From Streptomyces sp. Edi2 (GTDB taxonomy: Bacteria > Actinomycetota > Actinomycetes > Streptomycetales > Streptomycetaceae): a stretch of DNA of 64,000 nucleotides. The stretch lies in NCBI RefSeq assembly GCF_040253635.1, contig NZ_JBEJGX010000003.1, positions 8,457,501-8,521,500 on the forward strand, written 5' to 3'. A model generated the notes under the pieces. The model was not told the DNA's origin and ran no database searches. It was given only the letters and a program-made list of their open reading frames with translations. Position numbers and translations under genes: made by a program. Numbering within the stretch: position 1 is the stretch's first letter; the number at the start of each line of letters is the position of its first letter. This document shows positions 25,735 through 33,860 of this stretch, one piece after another.

Positions 25735-26147
25735 ACTACGATCTGTCGTGGATGCTTGACAGTGCTCTGGAATTGCCCGAAGCGCAGCACGCCATTCTCG
25801 TCTCCGCCGACGGCCTGCTCATGGCCCGCTCCAAGGAAGTCGGCCGGGACCACGCCGACACCGTCGCCGCCGCGATGAGCGGAATGCAGTCGCTGAGCCG
25901 TACGGTCGCCGATTTCTGTCATGGCGGTGCAGCCCCCGCCAGTCGGCCGCAATGGCGGCAGACGCTGGTCGAGTTCGACCACGGCTGGGTCTTTCTCATC
26001 TCGGCCGGCGAGGGCGCCTATCTCGCGGTCTCGGCTTCTCCCGATGTCGACATGGCGGAGATCACCTTCCGTATGCAGCAGCTTGTCGGCCAGCTCGGTA
26101 AGGCACTGACCAGTCCGCCGCGCGAGAGGGCTGATATCCAGTCATGA
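25731..26147 (+). CDS. cvnB: Conservon roadblock/LC7 protein CvnB
   Basis: 138-residue roadblock/LC7 domain protein (LDSALELPEAQHAILVSADG, then FLISAGEGAYLAVSASPDVD). This fold, as in MglB, usually binds or activates small Ras-like GTPases, so it is the likely regulator of the CvnD GTPase three genes on. The GTG start overlaps the cvnA stop, and its own stop overlaps the cvnC ATG (ATGA), indicating tight translational coupling and fixed stoichiometry in a complex. Length and order match S. coelicolor conservons. Confidence 0.93.
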   Translation: MNYDLSWMLDSALELPEAQHAILVSADGLLMARSKEVGRDHADTVAAAMSGMQSLSRTVADFCHGGAAPASRPQWRQTLVEFDHGWVFLISAGEGAYLAVSASPDVDMAEITFRMQQLVGQLGKALTSPPRERADIQS

Positions 26148-26524
26148 CCACCGATGACGAGCCGGAGCTGGAACACGAAGCAGCGGAATTAGTGCGGCCG
26201 TACGTCATCACCAACGGCCGAGATCTTCTTGACGGCAGCAACTTCTCGCTGATCACCCTGGTCACCGTGCATGCGGAACCGCCCAGGACGAAACCCCTCG
26301 ATCCGGAGAAGTTGCGTCTGCTGGACCTGTGTTCGGGGGGCTTTCTCTCGATCGCCGAGATAGCCGGGCACACCCGGCTGCCGGTGGGCGTCGTCAAGAT
26401 TCTGGTGTCCGATCTCGCGCGGGAGGGCCATCTGTATTCGCGTGCGCCCATACCCAGCGCTCAGCTTGTCGACCGGCAAATTCTTGAGGAGGTGCTGAAT
26501 GGGCTCCAGGCTCGCTTTGGGTGA
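26144..26524 (+). CDS. cvnC: Conservon DUF742 protein CvnC with a TTA codon
   Basis: 126-residue DUF742 protein (VRPYVITNGRDLLDG, LRLLDLCSGGFLSIAEIAGH, LPVGVVKILVSDLAREGHLY), with a winged-helix-like core of unproven function found only in conservons. Codon 16 (26189-26191, in AAELVRPY) is TTA. Since TTA depends on the bldA tRNA in Streptomyces, CvnC should be made mainly when that tRNA is active, late in growth. The stop region overlaps the start of cvnD by 26 bases. Confidence 0.93.
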   Translation: MTTDDEPELEHEAAELVRPYVITNGRDLLDGSNFSLITLVTVHAEPPRTKPLDPEKLRLLDLCSGGFLSIAEIAGHTRLPVGVVKILVSDLAREGHLYSRAPIPSAQLVDRQILEEVLNGLQARFG

Positions 26525-27089
26525 CGGCGTGTACCTGCGCAATTCAGTGCAGACCGCGGCGAAGATCCTCGTGGTCGGCCACTTCGCCGTGGGCAAGACC
26601 ACATTCATCGGGACCATGTCCGAAATTCCACCGCTGCGGACCGAAGAGATAATGACCCAGGCGGGTGCGGGAATTGACGATCCCAAAGGCGCGCCCGACA
26701 AGACGACGACCACGGTCGCCATGGACTTCGGGCGACTCACGCTCGGCGAGAAGCTGGTCCTGTACCTGTTTGGAACGCCCGGCCAGCAGCGCTTCGTTCA
26801 GGTGTGGGAAGACATGACGCGTGGGGCGCTCGGGGCGCTGGTCCTCGTCGACCCCCAGCGGCTCGACGAGTCCTTCCCTGTCATGGACCTGGTGGAGCAC
26901 TACGGAATCCCCTACGCCATCGCGGTGAACCACTTCGACGGGACCCCCACGCATTCGCTCGACGAGATCCGGGAAGCGCTGGACCTCCTTCCTGAGACAC
27001 CTGTCGTCAACTGTGACGCACGGGACCAACGTTCCTCGGCGGATTCGCTGATCGCGCTCGTCCGTTATCTGCAATCCCGCCTCAACTAG
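26499..27089 (+). CDS. cvnD: Conservon small GTPase CvnD
   Basis: 196-residue Ras-like GTPase. G1 is GHFAVGKTT (27-35), G3 FGTPGQQRF (91-99), and the G4 position reads NHFD (144-147) rather than the usual NKxD. Ras uses Gln after the DxxG motif; here the sequence is TPGQQ, as in other conservon GTPases (ATP/GTP-binding protein family, COG2229). It should switch between GDP and GTP under control of CvnB and relay signals from the CvnA complex. The start ATG lies inside cvnC with its own GAGG site. Ten bases separate it from the first P450. Confidence 0.92.
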   Translation: MGSRLALGDGVYLRNSVQTAAKILVVGHFAVGKTTFIGTMSEIPPLRTEEIMTQAGAGIDDPKGAPDKTTTTVAMDFGRLTLGEKLVLYLFGTPGQQRFVQVWEDMTRGALGALVLVDPQRLDESFPVMDLVEHYGIPYAIAVNHFDGTPTHSLDEIREALDLLPETPVVNCDARDQRSSADSLIALVRYLQSRLN

Positions 27090-27099
27090 GAGTTCAGGT

Positions 27100-28467
27100 A
27101 TGCAATCTCACTCGGAATTCCAGGGCCCACCGCCCGGCTGCCCCGCCCATGCCGATGGCCGGCGGACTCCCTTGCACGGGCCCGAATTCGCCGCGGACCC
27201 GGCGGCCTTCTACGAGGCCCTGCGACAGCACGGACCCAGCGCACCGGTCGAACTCGCCCCCGGTGTGGAGGCCGAACTCGTCACGGACTACGCCGCGGCG
27301 CTCCACGTGCTACAGAATCCGGACACCTTTGCGCGTGATTCACGCCATTGGCGTGCGCTGAACGAGGGGTGCGTGCCCCTGGACAGCCCCGTGCTGCCGA
27401 TGATGATGTACCGGCCGAACTGTCTGTTCTCCGACGGTGCGGACCATATGAGGCTGCGTCAGTCGGTCACGGCGAGCCTGGCCCGGGTGGACACCCACCG
27501 GCTGAGCCGTCATGTCGACCGCGTCGCCGCGTACCTCATCAGCCAGTTCAGCAGCCGGGGCCGGGTGGATCTGGTCGCCGACTACGCCCAGCTGTTGCCG
27601 CTGCTGGTCTTCAACGACCTCTTCGGCTGCCCCGCCGAGATCGGTGACCGCCTGGTCTTCGGCATATCGGGCATCTTCGACGGCGTCGACGCGGAGAAGG
27701 CCAACGAGGTCCTGACCGAAGCGCTGCTGGAGTTGGTGGCGCTCAAGCGGCGTTCACCGGGTGAGGACATCACCTCCTGGCTGATGGAGCACCCGTCCGC
27801 ACTCTCCGACGAGGAGATGGTCCATCAGCTCGTCACCCTCATCGCGGCGGGGACGGAGCCCACGCAGAACATCATCGCCAGCGCGCTGCGGCTGCTGTTG
27901 ACGGATGAGAAGTACGTGGGCGACCAGAGCGCGGCCGGCCTGCTGGTCGACGACGCCATCAACGACGTGCTGTGGAACAGTCCTCCGATAGCCAACTACG
28001 GTGTGCACTACCCTGTGCACGACATGGAGCTCGGGGGAGCCAAGCTGCCGGCAGGTGAGCCCGTGGTCATCAGTTTCGCGGCCGCCAACGCCGACCCGAA
28101 CCTCTCGACGGGCCGTCAGGTGCTCAGCAAGCGTGCGCATCTCGCCTGGGGTGCGGGCCCGCACGCCTGTCCCGCCAAGGATCCCGCCCTGCTGGTGTCC
28201 GTCCTGGCCATCGAGAAACTGCTCAACACCCTGCCGGACATCGATCTGGCGCTGCCCGCGGAAAGCCTGACCTGGCGTCCTGGCCCCTTCCACCGGGCGC
28301 TGGAAGTCCTGCCCGCCCGTTTCACCCCGGTACGCCCCGAGCGGCGTCCGTCCGCTGTCAGGGCAACGGGTGGCCATATGACGGAAAATACCCCTCGACA
28401 GGACCGGGGGAATGAGGTGTCAAGGGGCAAGTGGTGGAGCTCATTCCTCTCCTGGTGGAAGGTGTGA
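27100..28467 (+). CDS. Cytochrome P450 of the CYP157 type lacking ExxR
   Basis: 455-residue soluble P450. The haem-thiolate motif is present in altered form, LAWGAGPHACPAKDPA (Cys357; consensus FGxGxHxCxG), and the I-helix has LIAAGTEPTQ. The K-helix ExxR motif, almost invariant in P450s, is replaced by NDVLW (residues 288-292; DDAINDVLWNSPP), losing both Glu and Arg. From memory, S. coelicolor CYP157C1 has EQSLW at residues 287-291 and still folds with haem. CYP157 members occur in conservons next to a CYP154, as here. A C-terminal ~45-residue extension (basic, ending KWWSSFLSWWKV) may be amphipathic. It could be catalytic, a haem sensor or a non-catalytic partner. Confidence 0.9.
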   Translation: MQSHSEFQGPPPGCPAHADGRRTPLHGPEFAADPAAFYEALRQHGPSAPVELAPGVEAELVTDYAAALHVLQNPDTFARDSRHWRALNEGCVPLDSPVLPMMMYRPNCLFSDGADHMRLRQSVTASLARVDTHRLSRHVDRVAAYLISQFSSRGRVDLVADYAQLLPLLVFNDLFGCPAEIGDRLVFGISGIFDGVDAEKANEVLTEALLELVALKRRSPGEDITSWLMEHPSALSDEEMVHQLVTLIAAGTEPTQNIIASALRLLLTDEKYVGDQSAAGLLVDDAINDVLWNSPPIANYGVHYPVHDMELGGAKLPAGEPVVISFAAANADPNLSTGRQVLSKRAHLAWGAGPHACPAKDPALLVSVLAIEKLLNTLPDIDLALPAESLTWRPGPFHRALEVLPARFTPVRPERRPSAVRATGGHMTENTPRQDRGNEVSRGKWWSSFLSWWKV

Positions 28468-28572
28468 CATTGGCGACAACAAATCATTTTCCACTGGGCG
28501 TAAAAGTTCAATCACTGGGGTAGTCAGGGTTGGTCGTCCTGGCCTGATGCATTGAATGAAGGAGTTCTCGCA

Positions 28573-29838
28573 GTGGAATCCGCCGTGGTTGCCCCACCCA
28601 TGGTCATGTCCGTGGACCGACGCTCTGTGATAAGGCTTCTCTCTCGCCTGCGCACACCGGAAGGCCAAGCGAATCTGCTGCCGCACTACACGGAACTCCG
28701 ATCGATGGGAGATATCGTTCCGGCACCTTGGGACGGCCATTTGGTGACCTCTTTCGGCCTGTGCGACCACGTGTTGCGCAACAGGTCATGGCTGGTGCCG
28801 GACAGCGGCTGGCGGGCCAGGCAGGGCGAGGCGACCCGCTGGATGGCGCCGTCTTCGCGACAGATGGCCAGCACGCTGCCCGGGCTCAACCCGCCGCACC
28901 ACACACGGGCCAGGCGGTCGGTGGGCAACATGTTCGACCGTAAGTGCCTGGATTCCATCAAGAATTCGGTCGAGCGTAATACGGAGGAATTGCTCGACCG
29001 GCTGACGGAAAGACTGAAGGACGGTGAGGCGGACTTCAGTTCCCTTGTCAGTGAAGAATTGCCGGTGATGACGATAGGGGAATGGCTCGGTCTGCCGAAA
29101 GTCGATTATCCGCTGCTGCGGTCGCTCACCCACGATCAGGTTTTCGCCCAGGAACTGCTGCCCACGGCGAGTCAGCTCGCGCAGTCCGACGCCGCGACCG
29201 GGAAACTGCGGGAGTATTTCCTCGACTTGGTACAGGAACGCCGCCGTGCGCCCGGAAACGACCCGATCTCGTCGTGGATACGGACCTGGGACGAACTCGA
29301 ACCACATCAGGATGCCGCGGACGAGGCCGTCTACCGACTCGCCCTCTTCGTGGTGCTGGCAGCCCTGGAGACCACCTCGAACCTGCTGTCCACGATGGTG
29401 TGGCTGATCGCCGAACACCCCCGGCAGATGGGGTGGTTGCGTGCCTACCCGGACTGCATACCGGCGGCCGTCGAAGAGGTCCTGCGCTACGACTCCCCGA
29501 CGCATGTGGTGAGCCGGATCGCCGGCGAGGACACCACGCTGGCGGGCATCCCCGTGGAGAAGGACCAGATGGTGCACCTCATGGTCGGTGCCGCTAACCA
29601 CGATCCCGCACACCACATCGATCCCGCGTTCTTCGACGTCCGCCGCAAGGCCACTCACCTGAGCTTCAGTGGCGGGATCCATTACTGCCTCGGTGCCGCC
29701 CTGGCCCGGCTGGAAGCGACCACCGTGCTGACCGGGGTGCTCCGGCGGTTCCCCGCCCTGCAGTTGAGCCGTACGCCCGACTGGGCGCCGCGGGTGGCCT
29801 TCCGGCGGCTCATGACGCTGCCCGTGGTGGAGTCCTGA
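28573..29838 (+). CDS. Cytochrome P450 (CYP154-like partner)
   Basis: 421-residue soluble P450 with standard motifs: AALETTSNLL in the I helix, EEVLR (ExxR: Glu302, Arg305) in the K helix, and SFSGGIHYCLGAALAR with haem ligand Cys372. By position after a CYP157-like gene in a conservon it is likely CYP154-related, though identity cannot be fixed by eye. GTG at 28573 is chosen because AAGGAG lies eight bases upstream; an in-frame TTG at 28552 has no such site. The 105-base AT-rich gap before it could hold an internal promoter. No ferredoxin or reductase is encoded nearby. Confidence 0.9.
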   Translation: MESAVVAPPMVMSVDRRSVIRLLSRLRTPEGQANLLPHYTELRSMGDIVPAPWDGHLVTSFGLCDHVLRNRSWLVPDSGWRARQGEATRWMAPSSRQMASTLPGLNPPHHTRARRSVGNMFDRKCLDSIKNSVERNTEELLDRLTERLKDGEADFSSLVSEELPVMTIGEWLGLPKVDYPLLRSLTHDQVFAQELLPTASQLAQSDAATGKLREYFLDLVQERRRAPGNDPISSWIRTWDELEPHQDAADEAVYRLALFVVLAALETTSNLLSTMVWLIAEHPRQMGWLRAYPDCIPAAVEEVLRYDSPTHVVSRIAGEDTTLAGIPVEKDQMVHLMVGAANHDPAHHIDPAFFDVRRKATHLSFSGGIHYCLGAALARLEATTVLTGVLRRFPALQLSRTPDWAPRVAFRRLMTLPVVES

Positions 29839-29862
29839 GAGCATTGAGGTAGGAAGTGCGTC

Positions 29863-30627
29863 GTGATCGATAACTTCAAGACCCTTGCCGTTGCCCATCA
29901 GGGCCCCCTGCTCAACGTCCAGTTGAACAGCCCGGACACCGGCAATGCGCTCGGCGAGCCGATGCTCGACGAACTTCTCACCGTTCTGGGCGCGTTGCAC
30001 GACCGCCCCGAGATACGGGTGCTGGTCCTCTCCGGCGCGGGAGCGGACTTCTGCCTGGGCGGAGACCGCCAGGAGTTCGCGGCATCCCTCGCCGCGGACC
30101 GCTCGGGAGCGGCCCTTCGCGCCATGGGCAACAAGGCACGGCGGGTCTGTGAAGCACTCGCGGCCACCAGCGCGGTCACCATTGCCCGCCTGCACGGCGG
30201 GGTGATCGGTGCGGGCATCGCGCTCGCGGTGTTCTGCGATCTGCGGGCCGGTGCGCAGAGCTGTCGCTTCCGGCTGCCGGAGCTCGCGCTGGGCATGCCG
30301 CCCGCGTGGGGAGGCGTACTGCCACGCCTGCTCAACGAGTCGGGAGCCGCCAGGATCAGGGAGTTGATCCTGACCGGGGAGAGCTTCGACGCGGCGAAGG
30401 CGGTCGAGCTCTCCCTCCTCCACAAGGCCGTTCCGGAGGGCGAGCTGGACGAGGTGATCGCCCGGTGGACAAGACCGTTGGTCCGCAGGTCGCCGGCCGC
30501 CCTGCGGACCGCCAAGGTCATGATGAACGCCTACGCGGGCGCCGGCCGCCTTGCGGACGCCACCCTTTTCGACGCGGAGATGCTGACGTCGGTGCTGGCG
30601 GCCGCCGGGTCGGAACGGCGTCGCTGA
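29863..30627 (+). CDS. Enoyl-CoA hydratase/isomerase family protein
   Basis: Crotonase-fold enzyme of 254 residues acting on an acyl-CoA or similar thioester. The oxyanion-hole segments GAGADFCLGGD and LHGGVIGAGIALAVFCDLR are present. Both glutamates used by hydratases appear: one in RLPELALGMPP and one in ARIRELILTG. GTG 29863 lies 24 bases behind the second P450, so it is the probable last gene of the conservon operon. A crotonase beside two P450s suggests chemistry on a fatty or polyketide-like acyl chain, which is inference. It may be specific to this group of conservons. Confidence 0.85.
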   Translation: MIDNFKTLAVAHQGPLLNVQLNSPDTGNALGEPMLDELLTVLGALHDRPEIRVLVLSGAGADFCLGGDRQEFAASLAADRSGAALRAMGNKARRVCEALAATSAVTIARLHGGVIGAGIALAVFCDLRAGAQSCRFRLPELALGMPPAWGGVLPRLLNESGAARIRELILTGESFDAAKAVELSLLHKAVPEGELDEVIARWTRPLVRRSPAALRTAKVMMNAYAGAGRLADATLFDAEMLTSVLAAAGSERRR

Positions 30628-30763
30628 CAGGCACCAGGAGGCGACGGCGCAGGCACGCGGGTGTGGTCCGGTCCCGGCCTGCCTTACCTCCCGGGTCCCT
30701 TCAGGTCGCACGCGTCGGGCCGCATCAGGCCGCACGCCCGTGGCGCTCGGCCGGCGGCCCGGC

Positions 30764-31303
30764 TCAGTCCTCGGCGCCCGGCACGTCCTCCCGGTGCCGC
30801 GCCGCCAGCTCCCGGTACATCGTGGCGTTGAGGCTGAGGCCCTCGCGCTCCTCGTCGGTCAGTTCCCGCCTGACCTTCGCCGGCACCCCGGCGACCAGGG
30901 AACCGGGCGGCACCTGCATGCCCTGGGGAACCAGCGCCTGCGCGGCGACCAGCGAGCCGGCGCCGATGTGCGCGCCGTTGAGCACCGTGGCCCCCATGCC
31001 GATCAGCACGTCGTCCTCGACGGTGCAGCCGTGCAGGACCGCGTTGTGCCCGACCGAGACCCGCGCGCCGACGGTCACCGGGAAACCGGGGTCCACGTGC
31101 ACCGTGCAGTTGTCCTGGATGTTGCTGTCGGCGCCGAGCACGATCGGGCCGCAGTCGGCCCGCAGTACCGCGTGGTACCAGAGGCTGGAGCCCGCCGCCA
31201 TGGTGACCTCGCCGAGCACGACGGACGTCGGGGCGGTGAATGCCTCCTGATCGACCTTCGGCTCCTTGCCGCCCACCGGTGAAATCAACGCCCGTCCCGC
31301 CAT
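30764..31303 (-). CDS. Gamma-class carbonic anhydrase-like protein
   Basis: 179-residue left-handed beta-helix protein of the gamma-carbonic anhydrase/YrdA family. Hexapeptide turns are clear (SNIQDNCTVHVDPGFPV, ARVSVGHNAVLHGCTVEDDV, AHIGAGSLVAAQALV). The three zinc histidines lie in TVHV and GHNAVLHG. Many members have only weak or no carbonic anhydrase activity. The ATG at 31303 has GAGGAG eight bases upstream. It is divergent from another hexapeptide-repeat protein and converges with the crotonase gene. Confidence 0.9.
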   Translation of the reverse strand: MAGRALISPVGGKEPKVDQEAFTAPTSVVLGEVTMAAGSSLWYHAVLRADCGPIVLGADSNIQDNCTVHVDPGFPVTVGARVSVGHNAVLHGCTVEDDVLIGMGATVLNGAHIGAGSLVAAQALVPQGMQVPPGSLVAGVPAKVRRELTDEEREGLSLNATMYRELAARHREDVPGAED

Positions 31304-31446
31304 CTGTGGATCTCCTCGCCGTGATGCGCCGCGCCAACAGCACCGTAGACGACGGTCGCTGCGCCGGGCAGAGGCGGCGGCCGGTGGGGCGAAGATCACA
31401 GCCGGGCGCGCGGTCCGCCGACCGGCGGGCTGAGTACGGTGTGCGG

Positions 31447-32229
31447 GTGCCGATAAACCAGAACGTGTTCTCATCCATCGCGGCCTGGCGGCGCCGGGCC
31501 GTGTCGCGCGCCGTCCACCGCGGCGCGCGCTGGGTGAGGGAAGCCGCGGCCGTCACGGCCGAGCGCCCCGGCCCGTACCGCTTCCGGCGGATCGGTACCG
31601 GCACCCGGCTCGCCTATCCGCAGGGCACGCTCTTCGGCGACCCGTGGATCGAGCTCGGCGACCACTGCATCATCGCCCAGGACGTGACGCTGACCGCGGG
31701 CATGATGCCGGACCTGGACCTCGGTCCGGAGCCGATCCTCACGCTGGGGAACGGCGTGGTGCTGGGCCGCGGCAGCCATGTGATCGCGGATGTCCGGCTG
31801 ACGATCGGCGACGACTGCTTCTTCGGCCCCGGTGTCTACGTCACCACCACCAACCACAGCTACGACGACCCCCAGGTGCCGGTCGGCAAGCAGTGGCCGC
31901 GCAGCGCCCCGGTGGCCATCGGCCCCGGCAGCTGGATCGGTACCGGCGCGGTGATCCTGCCCGGTGCGCGGCTGGGCCGGAACGTGGTGGTCGCGGCCGG
32001 GGCCGTGGTCCGCGGCGAGGTCCCCGATCATGCGGTGGTGGCCGGTGCGCCCGCCCGGGTCGTCCGCAGCTGGGATGCCGAGCAGGGCTGGCAGCCGCCG
32101 CTGCGGACACCGGCGCCGGTGCCGATTCCCGAGGGCGTCACCCCGGACCAGCTGGTCGCGCTGCGGGCATGGCAGGCGGAGGAAGCCAAGGAGACGTACG
32201 AAGCCAAGGAGACGTACGAAGCCTCCTGA
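31447..32229 (+). CDS. Hexapeptide-repeat acyltransferase
   Basis: 260-residue left-handed beta-helix acetyl/acyltransferase. The N-terminal helix carries many Arg (AWRRRAVSRAVHRGARWVRE). Repeat turns include WIELGDHCIIAQDVTLTAG, VVLGRGSHVIADVRLTIGDD and SWIGTGAVILPGARLG, with the catalytic-type His in TTTNHSYDDP. Relatives acetylate sugars or antibiotics (for example xenobiotic acetyltransferases); substrate here unknown. The start is GTG at 31447 or an in-frame GTG six bases earlier. The C-terminus is a recent tandem duplication encoding two EAKETY units. Confidence 0.85.
   Translation: MPINQNVFSSIAAWRRRAVSRAVHRGARWVREAAAVTAERPGPYRFRRIGTGTRLAYPQGTLFGDPWIELGDHCIIAQDVTLTAGMMPDLDLGPEPILTLGNGVVLGRGSHVIADVRLTIGDDCFFGPGVYVTTTNHSYDDPQVPVGKQWPRSAPVAIGPGSWIGTGAVILPGARLGRNVVVAAGAVVRGEVPDHAVVAGAPARVVRSWDAEQGWQPPLRTPAPVPIPEGVTPDQLVALRAWQAEEAKETYEAKETYEAS
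32182..32223. repeat. 18-base perfect tandem repeat in a coding region
   Basis: GAAGCCAAGGAGACGTAC at 32182-32199 is repeated exactly at 32200-32217, then GAAGCC. It keeps frame and adds one EAKETY unit to the acyltransferase C-terminus. Confidence 0.95.
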
Positions 32230-32269
32230 GCCGCCGTCAGGAGCCGGAGCTGCCGCCTGCTCCTTCTCC

Positions 32270-33139
32270 TCAGCTTCCCGACGCGAGCAGGACCGAGCCG
32301 ACCAGCGCGAGGGAGGCGCCGGCCGTCTGGATCGCCCGCAGCCGTTCCTTGAGGACGCCGAGCGCGGCGAGCGTGGTGACCACCGGGTAGAGGGAGGCGA
32401 GCACCGCCGCCAGGGTGACCGGCCCGTTCTGGGCGGCCAGGGCGTAGGTGCCGTTGGCGGCGACATCGGCGATTCCGACGAAAGCGAGCGCGGGCAGGTC
32501 GCCCCGGAGGGCCGGGAGCCCGCCCTCGGGCAGCGCCGGGGTGCCACGCCGCACCGATGCGTACAGGGCGGCGCCGCCGACGGCGACATTGCACACCCGC
32601 TGGACGAACAGGGCGAGGAAGAGGCCGGTCACGGTGGTGGACGCCTCGGAGATCAGCGCCATCACCGCGCCGAATCCGAGCGCCGAGATCAGCGTCAGCG
32701 CAATGGTCTGCCGGGCCACCGACGCGCCGCTGATCCGCGGGCCGCCGGCCAGCACGACACCGATCACGGCCACGACCATGCCGGCGGCCTGCAGCAGCCC
32801 CGGCCGCTCACCCGCCACGATCCCGACCCCGAGCGGTACGAGGACCGTGCCGACCGAGGCGAGCGGGGAGACCACACCCATCGGGCCGAGCGCCAGGGCG
32901 CGGTAGAAGCAGAGCATGGCGGCGGGCCCCACGACGCCCGCCCCGACCGCGCACCACAGCTGCGGTCCGGCCTCCCGCCAGCCCCCGGTGGCTATCACCA
33001 CGGCGCCCAGCACCACGGCGGCCAGGGTCTGCGAGACAACCACCACGGTCAGCGCCTGGAGGCGTCGGGTGAGCAGTCCGCCGCCGAAGTCGGCGAGCCC
33101 CCACAGAAGGCTGGTGGCCAGGGCGAAGACCGCTGTCAT
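32270..33139 (-). CDS. EamA/DMT family transporter
   Basis: 289-residue membrane protein with about ten helices in two EamA repeats: an N-terminal FALATSLLWGLADFGGGLL and second-half LYPVVTTLAALGVLKERL, both typical of drug/metabolite transporters. It probably exports an amino acid or metabolite. It is divergent from an XRE-cupin regulator, a pairing often seen for such exporters. The ATG at 33139 matches the usual EamA start; the frame is open further upstream into the regulator. Confidence 0.88.
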   Translation of the reverse strand: MTAVFALATSLLWGLADFGGGLLTRRLQALTVVVVSQTLAAVVLGAVVIATGGWREAGPQLWCAVGAGVVGPAAMLCFYRALALGPMGVVSPLASVGTVLVPLGVGIVAGERPGLLQAAGMVVAVIGVVLAGGPRISGASVARQTIALTLISALGFGAVMALISEASTTVTGLFLALFVQRVCNVAVGGAALYASVRRGTPALPEGGLPALRGDLPALAFVGIADVAANGTYALAAQNGPVTLAAVLASLYPVVTTLAALGVLKERLRAIQTAGASLALVGSVLLASGS

Positions 33140-33154
33140 GGTGAAACCTCGCAG

Positions 33155-33205
33155 TACAGTGAACCGGACGCTGAAGTACACCACACCGTAGTGCAACAAA
33201 CTGTA
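33155..33205. promoter_or_regulatory. Spaced inverted half-sites between EamA and its regulator
   Basis: TACAGT at 33155-33160 and ACTGTA at 33200-33205 are exact inverse copies about 40 bases apart, in an AT-richer spacer. They could be two operator half-sites for the XRE-cupin protein, one near each start. Weak evidence. Confidence 0.3.
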
Positions 33206-33245
33206 TCGCTGCATCCAATATATTGCCCTTCGACTTGGACGGACC

Positions 33246-33818
33246 GTGACGGACCTCGACCAGCTCACGCAGTCGCTCGCCCGCAACCTCAAGCACTGGC
33301 GCGCCGAGCGCGGCTTCACCCTCGATGCACTGGCGGCCCGCGCCGGGGTCAGCCGCGGCATGATCATCCAGATCGAGCAGGCCCGGACGAATCCGAGCGT
33401 GGGAACCACCGTCAAGATCGCCGACGCGCTCGGCGTCAGCATCACCACGCTCCTCGACTACGAACAGGGCCCGCAGGTCCGCATCGTGGCGCCGGACGAG
33501 GCGGTCCGGCTGTGGTCCACCGAGGGCGGCAGCTTCACCACGCTCCTGGTGGGCGCCGAGGCACCCGGCCCGTACGAACTGTGGGACTGGCGGCTGATGC
33601 CCGGCGACAGCAGCGCCTCGGATCCGCACCCGCCCGGCACCGTCGAACTGCTGCATGTCCGGGCCGGCACGCTGACGCTGGTCGTGGACGGTGTGGAGCA
33701 CACGGTGCCCGCCGGTGCCTCGGCAAGCTTCGAGGCCAAGGTCGCGCACGGCTACCGCAACGACGGCACGGAACCGGTCGAGATGACCATGTCGGTGATC
33801 ATCCCGCTCGCCGGCTGA
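33246..33818 (+). CDS. XRE-cupin transcriptional regulator
   Basis: 190-residue regulator with an N-terminal Cro/XRE helix-turn-helix (LARNLKHWRAERGFTLDALA, VSRGMIIQIEQARTNPSVGT, about residues 10-60) and a C-terminal cupin beta-barrel (about 110-185: LLHVRAGTLTLVVDGVEHTV). The cupin probably senses a small molecule, and the protein would control the divergent EamA exporter. The start is GTG at 33246. The YbaK gene follows 42 bases later in the same direction and may be co-transcribed. Confidence 0.9.
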   Translation: MTDLDQLTQSLARNLKHWRAERGFTLDALAARAGVSRGMIIQIEQARTNPSVGTTVKIADALGVSITTLLDYEQGPQVRIVAPDEAVRLWSTEGGSFTTLLVGAEAPGPYELWDWRLMPGDSSASDPHPPGTVELLHVRAGTLTLVVDGVEHTVPAGASASFEAKVAHGYRNDGTEPVEMTMSVIIPLAG

Positions 33819-33860
33819 GGCGGCCGGCCGCCGCTCTGCCAGGACTGTTAACTTGGCGGC

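Noticed and set aside
24063..30627. Conservon as a normal two-component system
   Set aside because: There is no response regulator and no normal phospho-acceptor His box. The gene order and domains match a conservon.
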